From the NCBI GenBank assembly GCA_964444925.1, contig CAYUIV010000011.1, forward strand, positions 1 through 30,195: DNA of 30,195 nt. The letters run 5' to 3'. This DNA is from CAYUIV01 sp964444925. Its GTDB lineage: Bacteria; Pseudomonadota; Gammaproteobacteria; Diplorickettsiales; Diplorickettsiaceae. The notes beneath the pieces are model-generated. The model was not told the origin of the DNA. It made no database searches and saw only the letters and a program-made list of their open reading frames with translations. The translations under genes were made by a program, and so were the position numbers. Shown in pieces: positions 17,456 through 24,381 of this stretch (the stretch's first letter is position 1; each line of letters begins with the position of its first letter).

Positions 17456-18943
17456 TCAGGATCGTACCCTGAATTTAGAATCTAAGCATAAGGCTTCTTT
17501 CGCTTCTACTGTTTTCTTCATTTTAAAGTTCTTCGCTAGATGCAAATGGTAGGCTTTCAACCACTGAATTTCTTGTCTACCACAAGTAGAATAAACATCA
17601 GCAATGAGAAAATTGATAATAATCTCTTTTAGTTCTGCAGGTAAATGATGATAATTGGTTGTCTCATCCTGATGCGGTTTTTTTGCTTTTGCAAAAAGTA
17701 AAATAGCAAGCGCAGGATTAGCTAAGTAGACTATCTGTCCTTTTAATTGATCCGACAATGTTTTTAATTGTGCTATCAACTTGATACAAGTATCACCGTC
17801 TTTATCCTCAAGAGTAACATCTGGTGAGAATTGGAGTAGAGTTTTCATCTTTTCTTCCATATTTTTATAGCTAAAAGCAGCACAGTCGCAAGTTTCAAAG
17901 TCATGTAATGCTTTTAGTCCAGCTAATAAAGGAGTTTGATTCTTTAGGTTCGTTTGATTAATCAACGCTCCTTTTTTAAAGAAAAGTTGAATGATAGGAA
18001 AAGCTTTGTATGCATTTGTAAGAGCACAATGTAAAGGCGTATCTCCTTCTTTGTTGGGTTGGTGACAGGTCGCACCCCTTTCAAAGAGAGATAAAGCCAG
18101 TGACAAACAGTCATAACCATCTTTAATTGTAAGATAAGTAGAAAAAATTTCTTCATTTGTTGGATGATAGAGATTACAAAAGGAAACGGAACTTGCGAGA
18201 TAATGCATTAGCGTATTCCCTCTTTTGTCTTGCTCATTCAATTTACACGAATAATTTTTTAATAGATGCTCAATGGTTTCTCGACGGGTACCATTATTAC
18301 AGTAGCTAGCAACAGCTTGTCCTATCAGAGGCGTGCGATGATGTTCATCTACCTTGTCAAGATCTGCCCCATGTTGGATCAATAAATCAATGGCCGCGAT
18401 GTGATTGCTTTGTGTAGCAAAATATAAAGATGTATAACCCTCTTCGTCTTGTGCATTGACAAGCGCCCCTTTTTCAAGCAGTTGATCCATCAACTTTAAA
18501 TAATACGTTGCTTTTCTAGCAACGACATGCAGCGGTGTCATACCTGAACCATCGGCTAACGTCACATCGGCATTATAATTTAAGAGGGTGTTAATTAAAG
18601 TTAAAAGTGGGGAAGATTGCGTATACTCTTTTACACTCTCTTGATTTTCAAGCTTGTTCAGTGCATAGAGTAAAGCCGTTTTTTTAAGAGCAGAGTGTCG
18701 TGTATTGATATTAACTTTTGCTGCAAAATCCGTTGAGTGTGGTATCGCTTTTTTTAATTGCTCAAGAACTATTGGATCTTTGTGTAATACTTGCTCAATA
18801 ATCTGGCACAGTTCCATAGACACTTCACAACACTCATCAATACTATAAGCAAGTCCTTCTTTGGCAATATCAGTCATAATCTTTTTTCTTTCTTTCGATG
18901 GAAAAAAAGAATTCATGATTTTGTAGTTTATTTTTTTTAACAT
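17456..18943 (-). CDS. Ankyrin-repeat protein with F-box-like C-terminus (copy 2)
   Basis: The 495-residue paralogue of copy 1 has the same order: helical N-terminus, about seven ankyrin units, a C-terminal LPAELKEIII (434-443) resembling an F-box/PRANC core, the shared IQWLKAYHLHL stretch, and a charged tail ending KFRVRS. The two genes match closely even in DNA over parts of the repeats (for example near 16685 and 18365), so they come from tandem duplication. This copy has a strong Shine-Dalgarno (AAGGAGAG) just upstream of its ATG. Copy 1 lacks one and lies 227 bases downstream on the same strand. The pair sits between pth and pilC, interrupting housekeeping genes. A host-directed effector role is an inference. 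Confidence 0.84.
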   Translation of the reverse strand: MLKKINYKIMNSFFPSKERKKIMTDIAKEGLAYSIDECCEVSMELCQIIEQVLHKDPIVLEQLKKAIPHSTDFAAKVNINTRHSALKKTALLYALNKLENQESVKEYTQSSPLLTLINTLLNYNADVTLADGSGMTPLHVVARKATYYLKLMDQLLEKGALVNAQDEEGYTSLYFATQSNHIAAIDLLIQHGADLDKVDEHHRTPLIGQAVASYCNNGTRRETIEHLLKNYSCKLNEQDKRGNTLMHYLASSVSFCNLYHPTNEEIFSTYLTIKDGYDCLSLALSLFERGATCHQPNKEGDTPLHCALTNAYKAFPIIQLFFKKGALINQTNLKNQTPLLAGLKALHDFETCDCAAFSYKNMEEKMKTLLQFSPDVTLEDKDGDTCIKLIAQLKTLSDQLKGQIVYLANPALAILLFAKAKKPHQDETTNYHHLPAELKEIIINFLIADVYSTCGRQEIQWLKAYHLHLAKNFKMKKTVEAKEALCLDSKFRVRS

Positions 18944-18982
18944 ACTCTCTCCTTGAGTTTTTATTAATAAAATTAAGTTAAT

Positions 18983-18999
18983 GTAAAGTTCGGCTTTAC
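18983..18999. promoter_or_regulatory. Perfect dyad between ankyrin gene and pilC
   Basis: GTAAAG (18983-18988) and CTTTAC (18994-18999) form a 6-base inverted repeat around TTCGG. It lies about 40 bases before the ankyrin copy 2 start and about 150 before pilC. It could be an operator or a leader hairpin. No known regulator site was recognised, and such a short dyad can arise by chance. Confidence 0.3.
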
Positions 19000-19145
19000 C
19001 AATGGAATGTGCATAAACAACTATATTATCATTTTATATTGAAGTGAAAAGCGCGTTAATTCTTTTTATACTATGTCATTTTAGATAAAATAATTATGGA
19101 CAGTATATCAACGTTTACTGTATTTTTTTAATACCATGTCAATTC

Positions 19146-20360
19146 ATGATTTATCTTAAAAAAGTATGCCATTGGAAAGGAATTTCATTCGACGGAAAAC
19201 CAATGCAAGGCATCATGCAAGAGTGTCGTTATGCGCAGGTACGTGCATTGCTTAAGAAAAAAAACATCTTACCGCTTGCATTTAAATTGAGATGGCATGT
19301 CACTTTTGCTCAGCAAACAATTCAAGAAAAAGAAATTATCTTTTTTACACGTCAACTTGGAAATTTATTACAAGCTGGATTTTCGGTACTGGATACTTTG
19401 ACAATACTTGAAAAACAATTCTCTCAACAATCTCTTATGCATCAAGTCATCATACATTTGCAGTTGGAGCTACAAAAGGGAATTGCAATGAGTATGGCTT
19501 TGAAACACTATGATACTTTCTTTAATTCATTATGTCGTCGTTTGATTTATATCGGAGAACAATGTGGCGATCTTGCAGAACAATTATTACAGTTTGCACA
19601 TCACCAAGAGAAGCTTCTTACTGTCAAGCAAAAAATCTATAAAACACTTTATTATCCCACACTATTACTTGGTATGACTGTTTTGATGTGTGCTGTTTTG
19701 TTAACATGGGTCGTACCACAATTTGAGCAGTTGTTTCAAGAAGCAGGCACCACCTTACCTATCTTGACCCAGTGGTTTATCTATCTCAGTCACCAATTGA
19801 ACAAAACATTTTTTATAAAAGTATTTTTATTTATTATTGTTTATTTTAATATAAAATTTTATTTTAAAGATCATTTCATCTTCTTAAATCAGCTATTTTT
19901 ACAGATTCCTTTTTTAGGTAAAGTATTAAAACAAGCATTACTCGCAAAAATTTGCTACACCTTAGGGGTCACATTGAAAAACCGTCTTCCAATAACAGAA
20001 GCATTACTTATTGCTGCAGAAATAGTCAAAGAATATAAAAATTATCATCTTGCATTGCTTAAAATACGTTATCAAGTGATTGAAGGCATTGCGTTAGATC
20101 AAGCCCTATCAAATCAGCATGTTTTTCCATCGCTCATGATACAAATGATTGCAGTTGGACAAGTTTCAGGACAGCTTGATCAAAGCTTTTCAAAACTAGG
20201 TCAGCTATTTTATGAAAAAACAAATGAAGAAATGCGATGGATGACTCACTTGATAGAACCTGGTTTAGTTTTGATCATCGGTTTATTTATCGGCGGTTTA
20301 CTGTTTGCATTATATGGACCTATTTTTGAGTTAGGTCGTGTCATTGAGCCAGGTATATGA
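19146..20360 (+). CDS. pilC: Inner-membrane platform protein PilC (GspF family)
   Basis: The 404-residue protein is the polytopic platform of type IV pilus or type II secretion machines. It has an N-terminal cytoplasmic segment, then two repeated GspF domains (about 65-185 and 270-390). Both have the pattern FTRQLGNLLQAGFSVLDTL, the second as CYTLGVTLKNRLPITEALLIA. Membrane segments lie at about 170-190, 220-240 and 370-395. The length is normal. The stop overlaps the pilD ATG. The ATPase gene pilB, which usually precedes pilC, is not upstream; an ankyrin gene is there. A working pilus would need pilB and pilins encoded elsewhere. Confidence 0.93.
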   Translation: MIYLKKVCHWKGISFDGKPMQGIMQECRYAQVRALLKKKNILPLAFKLRWHVTFAQQTIQEKEIIFFTRQLGNLLQAGFSVLDTLTILEKQFSQQSLMHQVIIHLQLELQKGIAMSMALKHYDTFFNSLCRRLIYIGEQCGDLAEQLLQFAHHQEKLLTVKQKIYKTLYYPTLLLGMTVLMCAVLLTWVVPQFEQLFQEAGTTLPILTQWFIYLSHQLNKTFFIKVFLFIIVYFNIKFYFKDHFIFLNQLFLQIPFLGKVLKQALLAKICYTLGVTLKNRLPITEALLIAAEIVKEYKNYHLALLKIRYQVIEGIALDQALSNQHVFPSLMIQMIAVGQVSGQLDQSFSKLGQLFYEKTNEEMRWMTHLIEPGLVLIIGLFIGGLLFALYGPIFELGRVIEPGI

Positions 20361-21025
20361 ACGGTTGGAGTATAACCAGTTGTCTCTATTTTCTACCTTT
20401 TGGTTTTATCTTAAAGAAAGCTGTGTCATTAGGCGTGATACATTTTCTAAATCTGCCTTTAAATTATCGTTATTGGCATTTTCCTTTTTTTGAAAGCCTT
20501 TTCTTTTGCCTTAGTAGTTATATATTCTTTCTTTTTTCTGACCATCTAGCATTAGGATTTATCCTATTATTTACTTGGCATCTTCTTTTACTCAGTCTTA
20601 TTGATATTGAACATTTGCTGTTACCAGATTTCATCATTTATCTATTAGGTATCATAGGTGTGATTTTTCACTACAAGATGCATACAATATCAGTCACATC
20701 GATACTGTTGGGTGGCAGTATTGGGTACATTGCCCTTACTTTATTTTCTCAGTGTTATACGCAATTCAGAGGAAAAGAAGGGCTTGGCTATGGCGATATT
20801 AAACTATTTAGTATTTTAGGATTTTGGCTAGGAATTGAGGCTTTAATTCCTGTTTTGATGCTTGCTGCTCTTGGTGGTATAGTGTTTGGAACGCTATGGA
20901 TTTATATCAAGAAAAAAAATATTCAGATACCTCTTCCATTCGGTCCTTTTCTTGCAGTTAGCGGATGGTTACATCTGCTGATGCAATTTAATATTGACTT
21001 ATATCCGCTGACTTTCTTGCTATGA
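20357..21025 (+). CDS. pilD: Prepilin peptidase PilD, short form lacking the Cys-rich region
   Basis: The 222-residue polytopic membrane protein cleaves prepilin leader peptides. Both catalytic aspartate motifs of the A24 peptidase family are present: SLIDIEHLLLPD (about 78-89) and the GLGYGDIKLF form of GxGD (about 140-149). The C-terminal PFGPFLAVSGW is also typical. Classical PilD is about 290 residues and has an N-terminal cytoplasmic part with two CxxC pairs linked to N-methylation. That part is missing: after the first hydrophobic segment the sequence passes straight to a stretch matching RYPLVELLT. The gene overlaps pilC and metK by 4 bases each. Confidence 0.9.
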   Translation: MNGWSITSCLYFLPFGFILKKAVSLGVIHFLNLPLNYRYWHFPFFESLFFCLSSYIFFLFSDHLALGFILLFTWHLLLLSLIDIEHLLLPDFIIYLLGIIGVIFHYKMHTISVTSILLGGSIGYIALTLFSQCYTQFRGKEGLGYGDIKLFSILGFWLGIEALIPVLMLAALGGIVFGTLWIYIKKKNIQIPLPFGPFLAVSGWLHLLMQFNIDLYPLTFLL

Positions 21026-22164
21026 AAAATTATACTTTTACATCTGAATCTGTTTCAGAAGGACATCCCGATAAAATCGCCGATCAAATTTCTGATGCTA
21101 TTTTAGATGCGGCTCTGATGCAAGATATTCATTCTAAAGTTGCGTGTGAAACACTCGTCAAAACAGATCATGTGATTATTGCAGGAGAGATAAGTACGCG
21201 TGCCGTATTAAATATTGAACAAATTGTCAGAGAAGTGATTCATGAAATCGGCTATAATGAGACAACTTTAGGCTTTGATCCAAAGACTTGTCGCATTACG
21301 CTTGTAATAGGGCAACAATCGTTAAATATTGCACAAGGAATTAATCGAATCGAGCAAGGCGCAGGAGATCAAGGACTGATGTTTGGCTATGCGTGTCATG
21401 AAACGCCAGCACTGATGCCAGCACCAATCTTTTATGCACATCGTCTTGTCGAAAAGCATGCACAATTAAGACGAACAAAACATCTACCGTGGTTAAAGCC
21501 TGATGCAAAAAGCCAAATTAGCTTTGAATATAGAGACGGTAAGCCTTATAAAATAAAAACAATTGTTTTATCAACACATCATGCACCTGAAATTGATTTA
21601 TCTGATTTACGTGAAAACGTGATTGAAAACATTGTGAAACCTGTCATTCCTGTTCATTATTTGGATCAGCATACACAGTTTCTTATCAATCCTGCAGGTC
21701 CTTTTACCGTTGGGGGTCCTCAAGCAGACACTGGGCTAACAGGTCGTAAAATTATTGTCGATACTTACGGAGGGTTTGCAAGACATGGGGGGGGATGTTT
21801 TTCAGGTAAAGACCCAAGTAAAGTCGACCGTTCAGCAGCTTATATTGCACGTAAAATTGCAAAACATATTGTTGCTCTACAACTTGCAACGCATTGCGAA
21901 ATACAACTTTCCTACGCCATTGGAAAGCCAACACCTACGTCAATTTGTATTGACACTTTTAACACAGGCCGTGTTTCTTCTCAAAGACTGCTTGCATTAG
22001 TTGAAAAACATTTTGATTTAAGTGTTAAAGGCATTATTCAAGAATTAAACCTTTTACGACCTATTTATCAAAAGACAGCGAATTATGGCCATTTTGGACG
22101 TCTATCTCCTGAATTTACATGGGAGCAATTAGATAAATTAGAAAAGATGCAATTTAAGAGTTAA
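21022..22164 (+). CDS. metK: S-adenosylmethionine synthetase
   Basis: The 380-residue enzyme makes S-adenosylmethionine from methionine and ATP. The N-terminus FTSESVSEGHPDKIADQISD is diagnostic. GAGDQGLMFGYA (about 114-125) and the phosphate-binding loop GGFARHGGGCFSGKDPSKVD (about 251-270) follow. In the loop, the usual HGGGAFSGKD has cysteine in place of alanine. The length is normal. The ATG overlaps the pilD stop, so it is probably translated by coupling within a pilC-pilD-metK transcript; coaE is the more usual gene at this place. A run of eight G lies in the loop codons (21786-21793). Confidence 0.97.
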   Translation: MKNYTFTSESVSEGHPDKIADQISDAILDAALMQDIHSKVACETLVKTDHVIIAGEISTRAVLNIEQIVREVIHEIGYNETTLGFDPKTCRITLVIGQQSLNIAQGINRIEQGAGDQGLMFGYACHETPALMPAPIFYAHRLVEKHAQLRRTKHLPWLKPDAKSQISFEYRDGKPYKIKTIVLSTHHAPEIDLSDLRENVIENIVKPVIPVHYLDQHTQFLINPAGPFTVGGPQADTGLTGRKIIVDTYGGFARHGGGCFSGKDPSKVDRSAAYIARKIAKHIVALQLATHCEIQLSYAIGKPTPTSICIDTFNTGRVSSQRLLALVEKHFDLSVKGIIQELNLLRPIYQKTANYGHFGRLSPEFTWEQLDKLEKMQFKS

Positions 22165-22334
22165 AGCATATCTGAAAATCAGTACAGTCTACAACCGTGC
22201 TAAAAAAGCGAAATGACAGTAAGTTATTATATGATTTACTCCTATCAGGTAAAGAATAAAAATTTTTTAGAAATTCTGCACATTTTATACATCCTTAATG
22301 TCTTTTTTTTCAAAAACTCTCATACAATATCCAA

Positions 22335-22364
22335 TTGACGCCTAAAAGTAGATACGTGTATATT
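22335..22364 (+). promoter_or_regulatory. Sigma-70 promoter of the PAS-HTH gene
   Basis: TTGACG (22335-22340) and TATATT (22359-22364) are 18 bases apart. The coding start at 22429 lies about 65 bases downstream, leaving a leader of roughly 57 bases with a strong Shine-Dalgarno. The -10 box covers the upstream GTG of the longer open frame, which rules that start out. Confidence 0.7.
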
Positions 22365-22428
22365 GCGTGTGAATTCATTGCTAATTGTAAAAGGTATTTC
22401 TGTCAAAATTGCATATAGGAGAATAAAA

Positions 22429-23148
22429 ATGAACGCTGTATCTAAAAAAAATTTTTCAAGCTATGACGCGCTAGCAATTGCAAACCTCATCTATTACATA
22501 GATAATCCAGTTGATATCAAAAGTACAAAAACTTGGAAATATATTGCAAATAATCAGGCCGCTGCTGAAATTTCAGGTTTATCTGCGCAAGAGCGTATTG
22601 GATTAGATATTCATGACATTGCAAAAATTAACAAAATTAAAGATACAGAAGTGGCAAAAGTTGTTAAAGCAGACTATCAAGTCTTTACAACAGGCCAATC
22701 GGTAGAATTCCACCATATTTTTTTAATGCAAAATGGTATTTTACGTGTTGACAAAGTAGTTAAAAAACCAATTTTTAATCATAAAAATAACGTCATTGCG
22801 TTGCTCAGCTATGCCAATAATATCACTTCTCAGCTTGAATTAAGCGTACTATACAATTTATACAAGCAACATCATGCTAAAAAGTTAGTTATTAAGCAAT
22901 TTTTGACCTCGCTTAATATCCTCCAGTATTTTCAAAAAATGCCCACTCACAAAGAGCTACAAACGCTTTTGAGAATGCAAGGGGGTGCCACTTCTTCAAA
23001 ACATATTGCAAGAATAATGCAGATTAGCCCACGTACCGTAGAAGAGTATAAAAGCCGTGTGCGTAGTAAATTATCAATTTCATTTGATCAATTACTTGCT
23101 AAATTAAGTATTTATTGTCATTATGCCCATTCTGAAAAATTACTTTGA
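22429..23148 (+). CDS. PAS plus LuxR-type HTH transcription regulator
   Basis: The 239-residue protein starts at ATG 22429, preceded by AGGAGA at good spacing. The N-terminal half (about 25-130) has a PAS-like pattern: KYIANNQAAAEISGLS, a GLDIHDIA helix, and a final FNHKNNVIALLSYANNIT strand. This suggests sensing of a small ligand or redox state. The C-terminus (about 175-225) is a LuxR/GerE-type helix-turn-helix with SSKHIARIMQISPRTVEEY followed by VRSKL. Proteins of this layout occur in Coxiella and Legionella relatives; the target is unknown. It is monocistronic, with its own promoter. It has no receiver domain, so it is not a classical response regulator. Confidence 0.82.
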   Translation: MNAVSKKNFSSYDALAIANLIYYIDNPVDIKSTKTWKYIANNQAAAEISGLSAQERIGLDIHDIAKINKIKDTEVAKVVKADYQVFTTGQSVEFHHIFLMQNGILRVDKVVKKPIFNHKNNVIALLSYANNITSQLELSVLYNLYKQHHAKKLVIKQFLTSLNILQYFQKMPTHKELQTLLRMQGGATSSKHIARIMQISPRTVEEYKSRVRSKLSISFDQLLAKLSIYCHYAHSEKLL

Positions 23149-23949
23149 TGTATCAATTTTCATGAAAAGAGGTGATAAACGTATTTAAATACCATTCTTT
23201 TAATATCACGTGAAATTTAATGCATCAAAATGTTTTAGCTATCATGTAAACTTGGAAAGCATACGATACATGGCTTCTTTATTGACTACCTCTTATCATT
23301 TCTATTTATGACATTTCTTAGCAGCACTTTGTATTTTTTCATAGTAATCCTTGGATAAAGTCAGTACTCAATCAATTACAAAAAAAATTTTCTTCATAGA
23401 GTGGGGTACCATGATGATGTGTACTGATTTTTTTATCCTAGATATCACTTGACTAACCGTTTTTCTCAGTACGCTCTTATCAGTTGAACAACCTTTAAAT
23501 AGAGTAAAATTACTTTTTAACTGAAATTTGTATGATACGCTGCATGGATTATAATCGTTTGCTTCTTATTCGTATTTCTGCTATTTTTCCTTATAGTTAC
23601 CCATTATTTCAAAGCGTAAAAATTGCATTTTACTGTACGTTTACTTTACTGTTACTTTTGTATATCGTGTAATTAATACAGTCATGACTATAAAAAACGT
23701 TAGCAAAAAAGAAATGCATGTATTAAGAAAAAAGGACAATGAAACTTAGTGTGGTTAATACACTGACAGGGACTTTTTCTAAAAATACCTGTATTGAAAT
23801 CTTTACTCACTTAACGAAAAGAATAGGTGATATACTGTTTCTAATTTTTTATACTTTGTGTCTTACAATACAAGTATTTATAGATACTTAGCATATGTAC
23901 TAGAAGCAGTAATGGCGAAGCATCTTTAACTGTTCACAAAAAACTTATT
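23149..23949. other. 800 bases without a convincing gene
   Basis: No tRNA and no conserved gene were found. A perfect 12-base palindrome, GTATTTAAATAC, lies at 23181-23192, flanked by GTGATA (about 23172) and TATCAC (about 23214). On the minus strand at 23302-23412 a short frame reads MKKIFFVID, a TGA, then VLTLSKDYYEKIQSAAKK, which may be a gene relic. A 46-codon plus-strand frame (23532-23672) encodes a possible membrane peptide but lacks a ribosome binding site. An extended -10 (TGATATACT, 23828-23836) could serve rpmB. The region may also hide a small RNA, but nothing proves it. Confidence 0.4.
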
Positions 23950-24180
23950 ATGTCTAAAATTTGTCAAATTAGTGGAAAAAAACCACAATACGGTCACAAC
24001 GTTTCACATTCTAATCGCAGAACAAAACGTCGATTCTTACCTAATCTTCATTCACATCGTATTTGGCTGCCAACTCAAAAACGATTTATTAAGTTAACCT
24101 GCCTAACAAGTCATGGATTACGCATCATTGATAAGATAGGTATCGAAAAAGCTTTACACCAATTCAACATTTCATTTTAA
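23950..24180 (+). CDS. rpmB: 50S ribosomal protein L28
   Basis: The 76-residue protein begins with MSKICQISGKKPQYGHNVSH and continues NRRTKRRFLPNLHSHRIW, the L28 signature. The length is as expected (about 78). It is followed after 6 bases by rpmG, the usual rpmBG pair. A possible extended -10 promoter lies about 115 bases upstream. Confidence 0.97.
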   Translation: MSKICQISGKKPQYGHNVSHSNRRTKRRFLPNLHSHRIWLPTQKRFIKLTCLTSHGLRIIDKIGIEKALHQFNISF

Positions 24181-24186
24181 TTCATT

Positions 24187-24342
24187 ATGGCAAACAAAGT
24201 ACGTATTAAAATTAAGCTACAGTCTACAGAAAGTACCTACTATTATACGACAACACAAAAAAAAGCCTCCGAGAAATTAAAACGCAAAAAGTATGATCCT
24301 AATCTAAGAAAAGTCGTGCTATTTGAACAAAAAAAAATCTAA
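24187..24342 (+). CDS. rpmG: 50S ribosomal protein L33
   Basis: The 51-residue protein was found by translating the gap between rpmB and polA. It begins MANKVRIKIKLQSTEST and contains YYYTTTQKKASEKLKRKKYD, which matches L33. It has no cysteines, so it is the zinc-free form. It directly follows rpmB in the conserved rpmBG operon and ends in a run of A inside the last codons. Confidence 0.96.
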   Translation: MANKVRIKIKLQSTESTYYYTTTQKKASEKLKRKKYDPNLRKVVLFEQKKI

Positions 24343-24381
24343 CGCACTCAGTCTTTTTTTCTTATAAAATTGTCTACGACA

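Noticed and set aside
21786..21793. Phase variation of metK through the G run
   Set aside because: metK is essential in most bacteria; on/off switching would be lethal, and the run follows from conserved glycines.
22363..22428. Upstream GTG start of the PAS-HTH gene
   Set aside because: It overlaps the -10 box of a clear promoter; ATG 22429 has a strong Shine-Dalgarno.
23532..23672. 46-codon frame encoding a hydrophobic peptide
   Set aside because: No Shine-Dalgarno and AT-rich DNA easily gives leucine- and phenylalanine-rich frames; mentioned only within the intergenic entry.
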